Shown here: piece by piece, positions 1 through 11,904 of the stretch
How the letters are laid out: each line of letters opens with the position of its first letter
How positions within the stretch are numbered: position 1 is the first letter of the stretch
From: Gigaspora margarita
Taxonomy: Eukaryota; Glomeromycota; Glomeromycetes; Diversisporales; Gigasporaceae
DNA: 64,000 nucleotides
Direction of reading: 5' to 3'
Assembly: GCA_009809945.1 (NCBI GenBank)
Contig: WTPW01000015.1
Location: 179,377-243,376 of the forward strand
The notes under the pieces: model-generated
The model's input: the letters and a program-made list of their open reading frames with translations, nothing else
Told to the model about the DNA's origin: nothing
Databases searched by the model: none
Translations under genes and position numbers: made by a program

Positions 1-320
1 TACTTTTTTTAATTTTTTTTAATTATTATTTTTTTTATTAATTTTTATTTTTTTAAATAATTTTTTTTTTAATTATTATTATTTTTATTTTTCAGTTCTA
101 CAATAGATCTATATTAGATTATCATATGATTATTTTTTTTTATTTATATATTTATTTTTTTTCTGCCTTTTTTTTTATAACTTATTTTAATAATTTTTTT
201 TCTGTCCTTTTTTTTTTATTTTTTAAAATTAAGTATTTTTTAACTTTTTTTTACTTTACGTATTTTTATTATTTTATATTGATTAATTAATAATTATTTG
301 TTTTTTTTAAGGTACTGTAT
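1..320. repeat. T-rich low-complexity DNA
   Basis: Long runs of T broken by A and scattered TTA/ATT words; no reading frame or structured repeat can be supported. It passes into a less biased stretch near 320, where a short TATAAAG-like string (about 343) follows a GGACACAGAGC block. This could be a promoter, but nothing downstream supports a gene. Confidence 0.6.
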
Positions 321-1360
321 TATAACCGGACACAGAGCAGGTATATAAAGATAAGTTAATCAAAATTTTTTTTTATTTATTTATTTTTTTTTATTATTAT
401 TTTAGTACTAATATTTATTCTTGTTTTTTAGTTTCAGATTATTGTCAATCTTATTGGTGTACTTCTCTCGTCGTTGGTGCTATTCTTTTGTCATTGGTAT
501 CTTTTGGTTCAGTGCTTTCCTTTTCGTTGTTGGTGCTGTCCATTTTGAAGCCACTTCTTTCACCGCTGTTGGTGTCGTCCATTCGGTGCGTGTTTTTTTA
601 GTTGTTGGTATTCTTTACCGCTTTTTATTTCAAATACTAACTTTTACATTTTTTTTAGATTCTTTATTCAGATTTCGTCATTGGAGTCATTATTTGGTGC
701 TTTATCATTGGTAACAACCATTTTGGTATATTATTCGTTGCTGGTGCTATTAGTTTGGTATTTTTTCTTGTTATATTTTTGTTAATGTGCTTTAGTTTTA
801 AATACTATTCTTTAGTTTTTTTTGTTTTTTAGATTCTTCACGTGATTTCGTGATTGCCTCATGCCGATTTCAACGTTGTTTCGAGATTTCGCTTTGGATG
901 CCTGTTAGTTTTTTTGAGTGTTTCCGATTTTGACATTGCTTAGAGCACGTTTCAGAGTCTCTTGTTGTAGATTTCTTTTTGGATGCCCTGTTAGTTTTCT
1001 TGAGTGCTCTCTGTGCGAGTTCGTGGTTGCCTCATAAGATGTCTTGTCATCAATTTTGATATTGGTTTGGTGTGTTTTAGAGGGTCTTGTAGATTTTATC
1101 TTGGGTATATTGTTAGTTTTCTTGGGCGTTTCCGTGTACCTTTATTGTAGCTTTGTAGTCGTTTTAGGTGTTTTGTTACTGATTTGTTGAACTTATTTCT
1201 TTTTTTTAACAATTATAGTCATTGGGTGTTTTCTGCTTTTGTTAGTGTTGTATTATCACTAGTGTTTTATTAGTTATTTGCTATAGGATTGTATATTATA
1301 TTCCAAATTGTAACCGATTTGTTGGAGAATTGTTTATAATAAATAAATAAAAAAAATAAA
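321..1360. other. gene-poor stretch with degenerate repeat units, possibly transcribed
   Basis: No convincing protein. A 97-residue frame at 421-714 opens only with TTG and consists of imperfect repeats of a TTGGTGCT-like word. Between about 885 and 1140 a unit of roughly 120 bases recurs in diverged form, with its core (GATTTC..TTGGATG.CTGTTAGTTTTCTTGAG) near 885, 970 and 1091. The stretch ends near 1340 in AATAAATAAATAAAAAAAATAAA, which resembles an AT-rich polyadenylation region. A non-coding transcript or old 3' UTR is possible but unproven. Confidence 0.3.
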
Positions 1361-1439
1361 ATTTTTATTAAATTGCTTTATATTATTGTTATGGCAAAGT
1401 GATAATTAGGTAATTGTAAAAAATATATGAATATTCAAA

Positions 1440-1700
1440 TTTATTCTTTCTTGATATTACTTTATATTGGGTACATATCGGGTATATGATGTATTACAAA
1501 ATTATATATGCGATATATATACAGCATGTATATAGCATGTATACTGTGTGTATACTATATGTGTCTGATATGTGTCCGATATCCAACATGAACTGGGCAC
1601 ATATCAGGTACATGTATAAATATATCTTACACATATTGGTCACATATTGTCTATATATACTATACATATCAGGTACTCAATATTATACCAATGTATATAA
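1440..1700. repeat. GTATAC/ACATAT purine-pyrimidine low-complexity tract
   Basis: The tract is built from overlapping GTATAC, ACATAT, CATGTATA and GGGTACATATC words with local palindromes. A 76-residue frame here is an artefact of this composition. No gene is seen from 1700 to 2550. Confidence 0.5.
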
Positions 1701-2551
1701 TTTTGACCTGTGTTGAATTTAGCATTAAAGTCATCAAACTCATTATGTTCATTTAACAACCTGGCTTTTATTTGAAATAAAGATATTTTACATATAAATT
1801 TTTAAGGTTTACAAAAATTGACCCACTGGTTATAAAAAACCAAGAAACTGCTAAGGGGAGTAACAAAAATCTGGTGATTTTTTAGGGGGGAGAGGGGTAA
1901 AAAATGCTGAAATTATATATAGGAACCTAACCAAATTTATATTAAAGAGAGAGAGGGGGGTAGACCTCTAATAAAAAATAATCAGGTGATTAATGACATG
2001 GCCCTAATATTATCTAACATGCTCATATTTTTAATTTACTACATTATTAATCTATTTCTCTTATAGCTTGTTTTTTATGACTAAATATTTTTATAACCTA
2101 AAAAATGATGCATTAAAGTTTTAAAAAATTTGTTATTACATGTTTTAGCCAAATGCCAAATTAGTTACTAAATAGATATTCCTTTCTAAAGCGATTTGTA
2201 ACAAATATAAATGCATAGGATAAGATAGTTTGCTAAAATAAATACATACTGAAGTTTAATAAAGTCTGAATTTTACCATTTAATAGCTTCAATTATTAAA
2301 AGTGGTATTTAGTTTCTGCGAATACCAAAATATACCCAATTCCTATATAAACTTACCAGACAGTAGGAATAGAACATAGCAATAATATGTTTTGAATCAG
2401 CAATCAATTAATATAGCCAAGGGTTCTTTGGTATAGCATCATGAATATTTTTAATATATGTTTATATGATTTTTACACAAATAATTGTACATCATTTTTG
2501 TTGGCTATATGTTATAATAAATTGGCCCTCTCATAGTTTTACTAACCTCTA

Positions 2552-3852
2552 CAGTGCAGACAACCTAGTCCCAACCAATAAAATTGATGTTATTCAAATT
2601 GCTAATCCTTCTTCAAAAAAAATAGTAACCAAAAAAATACTATTTTAAAATAGTAATTCAAAACAAGCTAAATACTTCCGCATTGTTAGAATTTTTGTAA
2701 ATTTAATTTTAAAAAAAAATAGAGGTTGGAAGTTAGAACAATTTTATAAGTAAACATAAAATTTGGCTGCTTCATATATACTTTTAAACCAAGAAATTTG
2801 GCCACCTTAAATATAAGAAATTTGGCCAGTTTATTCATACTATTAATTTGGCTGCCTTAAATTATGAAATTTGGCTGGTTTATTCATAGTATGTATTAAT
2901 TTGGCCACCATATATAAAAATTGGCATGCAAGTATTAAACTAAAGGCTTTCACATTATTGTTAGATATTTAGGGAAAGTCATTCGATCTTTGAGTTTCAT
3001 GTAGCTAGGGCTCCATCACCAAAATTTGCAGACCGATTTATATCGAAAGCTATCACCTGATTATTATCAATATATAACACTACTATCGATTATAAACAAT
3101 AGTGATAGATAATGATATATAATCAAAATTCGCAAATTTTAGCTAAATATTAAAGCTGATTTTCTCAATAACTAGCAATTAGAATTAACTCAAATTTTTA
3201 CTGTAAATAGTTCGATATCAGACTATAATATACTAAAATTATAGCAAATTTGACCTGGTAGTTATTGAGTAATTGCTTGCATACGATAGTCGATTTTTTT
3301 AAAAAAATCAACTATAGTATGCAAGCAATAACTCAAGTACTACCAAGTCAAATTTGCTAAAATTTTAGTATATTATAGTCTGATATCGATACTATTTAAA
3401 GTAAAAATTTAAGTTAATTCTAATTGCTAGTTATCGAGAAAATCAGCTTTAAAATTTAGCTAAAATTTGCAAATTTTTAAACTATCGATATTAATCAAAT
3501 TTTTATAGTATCGATTATTATATTACCAATTAAAATCGATATATATTGATAATTGATTATAATCAATTAATGTTAGTAATCGATTAATAACCCCTCAAAT
3601 GATAATAATCATTATATTCGATTAGTCCAATTATAATCGTTATATATTACTTTAAAAAATTTCTTGATATTATCTGTTATAGTAGAAGTACCAAATTTGG
3701 CCATATAGAATAGAAGTACCAAATTTGGGTATATATAATGGAAGTACAAATTTGGCCGTATATAGTAAAAATACCAAATTTGGTCGCATTACATAATTTT
3801 AAAATTTGGCTGCTAAAAACTTTTATTGGTCGGGACTAGGTTGTCTGCACTG
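2552..3852. mobile_element. Tc1/mariner-like non-autonomous TIR element, about 1.3 kb
   Basis: The ends are inverted repeats of about 32 bases with one mismatch, starting CAGTGCAGACAACCTAG at 2552 and ending with its complement at 3852. Each end abuts a TA dinucleotide (2550-2551 and 3853-3854), as expected for Tc1/mariner insertion. There is no transposase frame. The subterminal parts (about 2760-2930 and 3680-3810) are many copies of an AAATTTGGC word, and the middle is a long palindrome. Family assignment rests on the TA sites and the CAGTG terminus only. Confidence 0.75.
3131..3475. repeat. long imperfect palindrome inside the TIR element
   Basis: Two arms of about 170 bases are inverted copies of each other with the centre near 3300, where TTTTTT meets AAAAAA. 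Words such as TTGCTTGCATACGATAG (left) and its near complement (right) can be read directly. Flanking runs of ATCGATTA-like words continue the inverted symmetry weakly outwards. It is either a nested foldback element or the symmetric core of the host element. Confidence 0.7.
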
Positions 3853-4390
3853 TAGGTATTAGGAATCCATATAATAGTACAGTTGGATTAATATATACAG
3901 AAAAAAGTGGTACAGAGGCAGTAGCACAATATACCATGTTTTATGTAATAGCACCTTTTTTCATAAAATAATATGTATCAAAGGTGATACATGTTGGCTT
4001 GTTTTATAAAAAGTAAAACATCAATATATGATTATTTAAACTTTTTACAATAATCACTGAACCAAAAATTTCAGACCAATGAAAAGCAAAAATTTTGAAG
4101 AACAGATAAAAAATGCTATAATTATAGTTTTTATAGAGGTCAACAGCTTACTACCTGTGCTAGAACTCCTCTATATGTTTGGCATACAAGCCAGAATCAT
4201 TGGTTGTGCAAGGTAACTGGCAGAAGAGGGCTTCCTTGGTACAAAAAATTCTGGTAGAAGTTTCTTCTATTGACAAAAGTAGTATAGCAGGCTGGGTGGT
4301 GGCTTAGAAATGAGTTTCCAATGCTATCATTAAGAAACTTTTATGTACAAAACCATAAAACTCAAATAATCTTGTACATATTCTCACTAT

Positions 4391-4555
4391 CTAGAGATGG
4401 GCAAAATACAAAATTTTCATTTTAGCATACACATGCACATGCATTTTTTGCATGCATGCATGCATGTTTTGGGCAAAATTATGATTTAATTTCTTAAAGC
4501 TAGCCAGAATTAATTGTATGCATGCATGCAGTCATGCGCATAGTACCTATCTCTA
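4391..4555. mobile_element. palindromic MITE with CTAGAGATGGG / CCTATCTCTAG ends
   Basis: The 165-base unit starts CTAGAGATGGGCA and ends TAGTACCTATCTCTAG, an imperfect terminal inverted repeat. The interior is rich in GCATGCATGCATG words. No clear target duplication is visible. A related terminus occurs near 15443 (CTAGAGATGGGTA) and 25591 (CTAGAGATAGGTA), so it is a dispersed family. The TAG..CTA ends suggest hAT affinity, which is inference. Confidence 0.55.
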
Positions 4556-4679
4556 GGCTTACCTCTTCTGAAAGATCAGCAGTTGGTGTTTCTATTCTAA
4601 TCAAAAAGAAGGTCATATAGAATTGATGTAATAAGAATCAATATGTCGAGTAGAAAAGATAAAGATAAATAATAGGTGA

Positions 4680-4961
4680 TAGGGTTCCTCAAATTCAAAT
4701 CAAATCAAATATTGGGTCAATTTAAATTTGATCAAATCAAATTGACCCTGATTTGAATTTGATTTGATTCAAATATTTGGATTTGAATTTGATTTGAATT
4801 TGAATTTTTAATAATAATTTTCAAATCAAATCAAATATTTGTCAAATCAAATCAAATTTGGCCAGATTTGAATTTGATTAAATCAAATATAGTCAAATTT
4901 GAATTTGAATTTGATCAAATATTTGATTCAAATATTTGAAGATCAAATCAAATGAACCCTA
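4680..4961. mobile_element. hAT-type MITE built of CAAATC/GATTTG words, copy 1
   Basis: It starts TAGGGTTCCTC and ends GAACCCTA, with imperfect 8-base flanks ATAGGTGA and GCAGGTGA (6 of 8 matching). Nearly the whole 282-base interior is iterated TCAAATCAAAT, TTTGAATTTGA and GGTCAA words in both orientations. A second copy lies in inverted orientation at 14760-14948 with a perfect duplication, which fixes the boundaries. Confidence 0.75.
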
Positions 4962-4969
4962 GCAGGTGA

Positions 4970-5911
4970 ACACTTGGAGGAATAAATTCTAGATGATCAT
5001 TTATATATCATCTAGTTGTTAGTTTATCTCTATATGTAAATATGTAAATATAGTAATAGGTAAATCTATATATTTTATACAGTCTATATAATTTTTAAAC
5101 TAGTTCTGATGAATTATATCAAATTTGTTTTCTTTTTTTTTGTCTTTTTATTAGTTTTATTTGTTTTTTGTTTGTTTTTGGTTTTTGTTTAGGTTTTGTA
5201 GTATTACCCTTTTATATTTTTTTGTTTCTTGATTAAATTGTTTGTAAGGGTTTGGAAGTATGTATTTTTTATTTTAGAAGCTAGTAAGAAAAATGAAGAA
5301 AAGTTAGAAATTTTGACAAGCTAGAAGATGAATGGGAAGAATAAAAATAGAAAGGTATAAATTAGCTTGTTCTAGGAAAAGGAAGACCTTTTTAGTATGG
5401 CTTTAAGTAGCAAGACAGGCTATCTACTACAACTTCTTTGGGAGTTAGTAGTAGTGCAGTAGGTCGCACTTAGGTACTATCTGGATGTTCAGATAATGCT
5501 AACTTATATATTAGAAAAGTTATGTAGATACAATTGTAAATGCAAGATTTTTAATAAAGTATTAGTGTAGCTACTTAAAGTTAATATATATATATATATG
5601 ATTTTTTTTTAAAAAAATTGCATTTATAATTTTATTAATAAAACTGCTCTGGGTGTTTTAATAAAAAAATTTTTTACAAAATTTTGATACATGTACAATT
5701 AGTTTGTTTATATTATATTAATTGTTGATATAAATTCATATAATCTACTTGTATATCTTTTTTTATTATAGTGGAATAGCATGGTAATTTACATTAATTA
5801 TTTATACCAAAACCTATACTATTTGGACCAGTAAAGTATTAAAAAATCTAAGTTATTAATAGTCCAATTAATATAGGTATAAGTTTACAACAGATCAAAA
5901 ATCTATACCAG
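4970..5911. other. gene-free AT-rich stretch
   Basis: No frame, repeat family or RNA gene recognised. It contains a short (TA)n run near 5586 and TTTTGTTTTTGGTTTTTG low complexity near 5155. Confidence 0.5.
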
Positions 5912-6440
5912 TTTAAGGGTAGAGGGTACATAGATCATTTTTATATAGTTTTTTATAGTATTTTGAAATTTTTATATAAAACTAATATATGCTACTAATA
6001 AACCTTTTTTAATTTACAACTAATTTTTTATTAAAAATTTTACAAAATATAAATAAAACAATTTATCTATTATAGTAAAAATTTGAACTATTATTATATT
6101 TTAAAAAAAATATAGTTGTATATATTACAAAATTTTTTTGAATTGGCCTAAATTTTTCTGGGTTACACAAAATTGCTAATTTTTATTGGTCAATTTGTGT
6201 AAATTTATAAATTAGTTTTATTATTAAATTTTAATACCCAAACTTTAAAATATATATTTTACTAGGTTTTTAACCGATTTTAAAATTTTTACTATTATTA
6301 GAATTAGAAAAACCTGCTTTACAAACTTGTCTTAAGAATTAAAATTAGTTTACTTAATATAATTTTTCATAAATTAAATATAAAAAAAATTTACTATTAA
6401 GATTATATATAATTTTAAAATAGTACCCTCTACCCTTAAA
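5912..6440. mobile_element. TIR element with TTTAAGGGTAGAGGGTA ends, copy 1
   Basis: The left end TTTAAGGGTAGAGGGTAC and right end GTACCCTCTACCCTTAAA are inverted over about 18 bases. A second copy of similar length and internal sequence is at 51096-51601. The word TATACCA occurs just outside both ends (5904-5910 and near 6448) and may be a target duplication if the right end extends further. No coding capacity. Superfamily unknown. Confidence 0.65.
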
Positions 6441-6965
6441 CCTCTTATATACCAAATTTAGATTTGATAAATGTTACAACTTTATGCCATATTTTTATAG
6501 CAGATTTTTTATAGAAAATTTTTACTGTGTTATTTTCTTATAGTACAAGATCAAACAAGACTAATTGGCAGTATTGTATGTTTTGGCTGTCCATAGCCTT
6601 TTTTTGGCTTGTTATTCAAAAATTGGAGGACATTTAAAGCAAGAGCAATTCATATTTCTTAATAATTTTCTCAAGTAACTTTAGGGTTAGGGTCATCTTA
6701 TATTAGGGTTAGGTTGGGTTTTAGATAGATATATATAAGCAAAATTGCCTTCTGATATTTTCACTTAACCTATCTAAGATAGGTTAGATTACCATTTTTT
6801 GTATTTTTTAGGTTTTTCATTTTTTGCTTTGCTAGTAATCTTTAAAATTCTGTAATTTGATTGGCTGTAATTACGTGAATTTACTTCCACTTTAGACAAT
6901 CCCTAAAATTGTTCAAATGTCCAAAGCTTGTCTAGGCTTTAATAATTAATAAATAGAAGTTTGCT
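6441..6965. other. gene-free stretch with TTAGGGTTAGG words
   Basis: No gene seen. A few TTAGGGTTAGG-like words at about 6680-6720 are isolated and belong to a dispersed repeat also seen near 7100, 50870 and 51880; they are not a telomere. Confidence 0.45.
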
Positions 6966-7207
6966 ATTTATCGCCAGTGGTGATCATCACCAATGTATAT
7001 TTTGTATCTTTAAATTTGTCTATGAAATCACCTTTGGGGCTTTAACAAAAAAAATTTCTCGTAAAATTTTGGTATAAACTATGCCCCCTGCCCCATCCCA
7101 GTTCTTACCCTAACCCTAATATTAATCAAATTTTAATTTTTATTTCAGCAAAAAACTTTTTATTAATTTTTGTTAATCACTGGTGATGATCACCACTGGC
7201 AATAAGT
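6966..7207. mobile_element. MITE with CCAGTGGTGATCATCACC inverted ends
   Basis: TATTTATCGCCAGTGG near 6965 and CCACTGGCAATAAGTAG near 7192 form inverted ends extended by GTGATCATCACCA. The interior carries a dispersed block (GGGGCTTTAACAAAAAAAATTT, AAAATTTTGGTATAAAC, then CCCTAACCCTAA). Relatives of this block lie at about 7260-7450 (inverted), 38260-38510 (inverted), 50760-50900 and 51755-51900. An arm with the same terminus is at about 38460-38500. Confidence 0.6.
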
Positions 7208-8330
7208 AGTAATTTTCTAATAAATATATCTAAAAAGAAAATTTCTTAATTTATACCAGGTGTATATACACACATACTAATTGATTTACGAATTTGTTTA
7301 ATATATAAATTATAAACGAAAAATTAGTATAGCTTAAGATTAGTATGAGAGTAGCTTTAGGGTTAAAGAAGGTTATAGTTTATACTAAAATTTTGCGAGG
7401 AATATTTTTTGCTAGAACCCCAAAAGCTATTATATTATCAGGATTTTAAGATATCAATACATGTGTGTACATACACATGGTGTACAAATAGCAATCATTA
7501 TCTAAAAAATATATAATTATATATTTTTTTAGATGCTAAACACATTCTAGTTAAAATTAAAATAGGTTATCATAATAAATTTTTAAGTAATTTTTAATGC
7601 ATTTAGGTAACAATGAAAATGCTGAATGCATTAAAATATAATACCAACATATGACTACTATAATAAATGTGAAGCAGTACAAAATTACAAAAAAAGTATA
7701 AAAAGATTTGATCTGTTCCACAAAAAGCAAAATCTAGAAAAATTCCTACAAAACCATATTAAAAACTAATAAAAAAAATATGTTTAAACTTTTACAAACT
7801 CAAAGATAACAGTTCAATTTATGCTTACAAAAAAATTGTAATTATAAATTTTGTAGGCCAAAAAATTAACACAAAAGTATTCTTCAACATTATAATCAAT
7901 GCCATAAAGATTATTATAAATATTTAAAAAAATATATAATCAAACCTTATTCTAAACCTTTAATTCAAAAAACTAAGTCTATCAATACTAAACTTATTAC
8001 TTTCGCTAAAGAAGAACAACAAATTCTACCAATTTACACAACTAAACTTTTAGTTTCATCTATTTACAGATACATGCTTTTATCATTATACAGAATATTA
8101 ATTTAATTACTAATAGTGAAAGAACTACTTTTAAAACCTTATTTCAAAGAGGAATTAATTGTTTTAATTTGTTAATAAAGATTTTCAAACCAGTGAAGAA
8201 AATCTAGCTCTTATTAACAAAATTAAAACAAAAATTGAAATAGTTAAAACAAAGCAAGAATTATTAGATTATTTAGATACAATTTTTTCAAAATATGTTC
8301 TTTTGAAATAAACCATTATCTCTCTTTTTT
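7208..8330. other. AT-rich DNA with coding-like fragments, no supportable gene
   Basis: From 7260 to 7450 there is an inverted partial copy of the neighbouring MITE interior. From about 7820 to 8310 the plus strand has short Lys/Gln/Leu-rich stretches ending near 8310, which read like an old coding relic broken by many stops. No family recognised. Confidence 0.3.
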
Positions 8331-10272
8331 TGTTTAAATTTATTATTTTTATTTTTTTATTTTTTTATTACTTTGACAGTCTTGTCAGTGCTACATTAAT
8401 AAGTTTATATACTAATCTATAATTTGTATATAATAAACCCTCCAATTGCAAGCCCGGTATCATCTGGCTATTCTAAAATGCCCAGATGCGACCTGTTACA
8501 CTAGTTTTCAACAGAAAACTAGGGATTATGGTCAGCTCTGTCAAAAACTGATCCAATATAGCTTTATGCTATTATATATAAAATTGTCTACCATTTCTTC
8601 ATACACCTTTTCTATTTTCAATTCTTTAACTACTTTCAGTTGTAGATCCATAATGTTATTAAAGATCTTTACGTTATTGGACAGGCCTGGGTTCTCTTCT
8701 TTCTCTTTATTACCTAAAAGAGTTAAAGTTGATCTTGAGTTTTCAAAATTTTGTGTTGTCTTCCATTTCTTCAAATCTCTTGTAATACCTATTTGTGATT
8801 TCCAATACTGCATCAGGTTTGCCACACAAGGTCATAGAAACTGTTTTCTACTATTGATTTGTAGCCTTCTACGAAATCTAAAGTCACTTTTCTTACTCCT
8901 ATTACTATTCTGAGTCTTTCTAGTACATTCTGTAGGAATAGACCTCTTATTATACTTTTTTTTAAATTCTAAACCCCTGATATATTTCCTCTGAAAACAG
9001 CTTTTTTAAATTGATCATGTTCAGGCCTATGAGAAATTCTTGCAGAATTTTTCTTTGTACTGTTAGAAAATTTGCTCCTTTGATATTTAACTAGTATGCT
9101 GTATAATTTTTGCACTTGGTCATATGATCAAGAGTTTCCTCATTTCTTTTATTACATATAATACAATTGCTCAAAGAATATAAATCTGCTCTTCTTCATT
9201 TGAGAACTGATAAGGTTGGAACTTCATCAATTATACACTTAAGCCTAAAAGCAGTTCTTCTACTTGTACTTAATAGTTTGTATCTAATTCTGGTTCTTCC
9301 CTTTATGTCCTTCCAGAAAAGAGGCCAAGAGTGTTTAATTATTCCTTTAACTGGTTCTACTTGGATTATGGCTTTGAGACCTTAAATTTCGCTCCAACCT
9401 TAAATACAAAGAGATGCTTAATGAACAGATGAAGTAGTATCTCTATGTATTTTTCTTTCCATAATGGAATAGCATCAAATCTAATGTTGTTTTCTAGCTT
9501 TAAATTTTCTAACTTATTAGTTTTTGTCCCTTTCTTTGCTAGCTTGTCAGCTTTTTCTTTCTGTCTGTTTCTACTATGGCCCTTAACTTTATTAAGTTCA
9601 CTTCTAGGCCTTTGGACTTTCTCAGATCTTAAATTTTTGTAATTAAGCTAAAAATTTTTTCTTTGTTTCAATAGTTAAAAGCCTCTAACTGTAGTTCCTT
9701 GTTTAGGCTTGCAATTGCCACCATACTATCTGTATTAATAACTATATCTACTTTCTTTATAGCCAACCAAATTGCTACTAACTCTGTCTTGATGACGAAG
9801 GCCAACTACTAAAACCTACTTTTTCTTCTACTAATTTAACTTCTTTAAATGAATCTAACCATATTCAACTAGCTCCCAAAACTTTCGTACTGTCCTTTCA
9901 ACTAAAGATCTGTTTGTGTATACTTGAAAACTACTATTTTCTGTTCCCAACAGTAAGTAATATTGACTAATAAGTCTATTTGTTAAATCGCTCTTTAAAC
10001 CTTGTGACTGGTTTAATTTGATTTCATGATCATATATCTCAACTCTGTCTAGCATACTAAAAGACGCTTCCTCTTGGCTATTTGCTTCTTTTTCTGTGTT
10101 TAGCTTATTCAATTGGTCTAATATAGTTTTGTACTACGTAGAGAATTGTGTCACTGTATTAGGTATAATGCCAAGCACGTTGCTTTTATATATAGATAGA
10201 AGGTGTTCTATTTCTTCTCCTTCTGATTGGACTTCTCTTTGATGTGGTCTTTCTACTTTGTCAAGCTAAACA

Positions 10273-10640
10273 AGACCCCGAAATATACATAGATAGGTCA
10301 GGTTAATTATAGGGTTACTAAAAAAGGAAGAATCTGCAAAAAAAACTTCAAAAATAATCAAAAAATTACTATAAATTGAAAAGATCTGCATAAAAAACCT
10401 CAAAAATAAGCAAACTCATACCAGGACCCCGAAATATATATAGATAGGTCAGGTTAATTATAGAGTTACTAAAAAAGAAAAGATCTATAGAAAAAACTTC
10501 AAAAATAAGCAAAAAAATTACTATAAATAGAAAAGATCTGCATAAAAAACCTCAAAAATAAGCAAACTCATACCTGACCTATCTATATATATTTTGGGGT
10601 CCTCCTATACCTGACCTATCTATGTATATTTTGGGGTCCT
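10273..10640. mobile_element. MITE with AGACCCC / GGGGTCCT ends, nested in the LINE
   Basis: The outer element starts AGACCCCGAAATATAC and ends with the complement (TATATTTTGGGGTCCT). The flanking 8-mers GCTAAACA (10265-10272) and GCTGAACG (10641-10648) differ only by two transitions, consistent with an aged 8-base target duplication. The element contains a second copy of itself. Confidence 0.7.
10433..10603. mobile_element. same MITE family inserted into its own copy
   Basis: A complete inner copy (AGGACCCC ... GGGGTCCT, 171 bases) sits just inside the right terminus of the outer copy. The inner flanks CTCATACC and CCTATACC match at 6 of 8 with both differences transitions. The outer left part and the inner copy are near-identical direct repeats, so this is a self-insertion rather than a simple tandem duplication. 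Confidence 0.6.
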
Positions 10641-11063
10641 GCTGAACGCATATGCCCTCTGTTCGTACTAAAAAGTACTTTCCTTTTTTTTTCTGAATTT
10701 TGTCGAACTGAACTTTATCACTCTTGTCTAGGTTGGAACAAATCATTTCTTTCTTTTTTTTGTCTTCTGTGATCTTTTCTAGACTCCAATTCAAAGCTAA
10801 AGAGTTAACAGATATCCTGCTTTGCAGCTCCTTTATGCACCTTGATGTGTCATCAACTAATATTGCTTTTTCTAACTCCTTGAACCATTTTGCCTTTCTT
10901 TCTCTGCTTAGTAGTGTTCTGACCCGTCACAAAAATCCCAACCTAGGTCACCCGCAGGTGGGTTACCTGGGTGACCTGGGTGAATACTAGGTAATAGAAA
11001 ATTCTGCTACAGGTCACCTGTGAGTGGATAGCCAGGTAACCCAAGTGAACACTAGGTATAGTG

Positions 11064-11375
11064 CAGGGGCACAAAAATATTATTTTGATTCTAAACAAAA
11101 ATTTCGATCAATTGAGTCAAAAATTTTGATTTATTTTGATTTTGGCCAGAATTAACGTTGAGTTAGGCATCATCATGTAATTCTAGCTGGAATTAAAAAG
11201 ATTTAACGATTTGAAATCACAATTACATGACCAGCACAATTAAAGGCCAATCATTTTGTATCATATGATTAAATTCATATAGAAAAAAATTAAAAAAATT
11301 TTGATAAATTTTGATTTGCGACAAAAATTTTAATTTTTTTCAAAAAATTGCTTTCAAAAAATTCATGTGTCCCTG
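11064..11375. mobile_element. hAT-type MITE, CAGGGGCACA ends, nested
   Basis: It starts CAGGGGCACAAAAAT and ends ATGTGTCCCTG. It is flanked by GTATAGTG (11056-11063) and GTATAGTA (11376-11383), an 8-base duplication with one transition. The related element at 17.8 kb carries the uninterrupted sequence (GGTATAGTGTTCTGACCC on the opposite strand), a true empty site. The interior is AT-rich with TTTTGATT words. Confidence 0.85.
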
Positions 11376-11904
11376 GTATAGTATTCTGACCCATTACAAA
11401 AATCCTAACTCAGGTGACCCAGGTGAATACTAGGTAATAGAAAAATTTTGCTATGGGTTACCCAGGTGACCTAGATGAACACTAGAATATTGATAGATAA
11501 CATTAGTAAGCTTAATAATATTTTATCATAATTAACACATCAGTATGTATGAATTACAAGTAGTAGCAAGTAGAGATAAAACCTGATCAGCTACTTTATT
11601 GTTATATAATAAAACAAATACATTATATAAAACACTTTGAAAAGGGTTTGCTATTCAAGCAAGCTCTAGCATTACATACTCAAACTTCTATGTCTACAAC
11701 AAAGTCTCTAGGCTAGGGCTAGTTATTTGAAATCGCACAATCATTTTTCTAATCTGTCAAATACATAAACTACCTACCTCTTGGTCTTCAAATTCCCTAA
11801 ACTCCAAGGTCCTAAAAAACCTGCCTACTATATAAAAATCTCAAACATAAGAAGGACACTAACATATTCATAGTTATAAAGAAAATCAGAGCATCATCCT
11901 TCAG

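Larger units (their letters stand above)
8330..10910 (-). pseudogene. decayed LINE (RT end, RNase H, Cys-His motif)
   Basis: On the minus strand, pieces of a non-LTR retrotransposon ORF2 appear in order. Near 10780-10870 a VDDT string followed by a helix-like region resembles the end of an RT palm. Near 9990-9860 FQVYTNRSL matches the RNase H YTDGS motif with Asp changed to Asn. Near 9790-9710 ELVAIWLAIKKVDIVINTDS matches the RNase H E and TDS motifs. At 9120-9175 CIICNKRNEETLDHMTKC is the Cys-His motif typical of the LINE C-terminus. Another 94-residue fragment lies at 8541-8825. T-rich DNA at 8325-8372 may be the 3' tail. Many stops and frameshifts, two insertions. It is a different family from the LINEs at 52-64 kb. 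Confidence 0.65.

Noticed and set aside
421..714. 97-residue plus-strand frame
   Set aside because: It opens at TTG, is made of TTGGTGCT-type repeats, is hydrophobic through T-richness alone, and has no homology-like features.
1486..1716. Tyr/Ile-rich 76-residue frame
   Set aside because: Low-complexity GTATAC/ACATAT DNA; composition alone explains it.
6680..7120. TTAGGGTTAGGG / CCCTAACCC words as a telomere remnant
   Set aside because: Only one to two repeats each, and the same words recur inside a dispersed repeat at 38, 50.8 and 51.9 kb.
8446..8913. 155-residue plus-strand frame
   Set aside because: It opens at a non-ATG codon and is antisense to decayed LINE ORF2; the minus strand carries the recognisable motifs.
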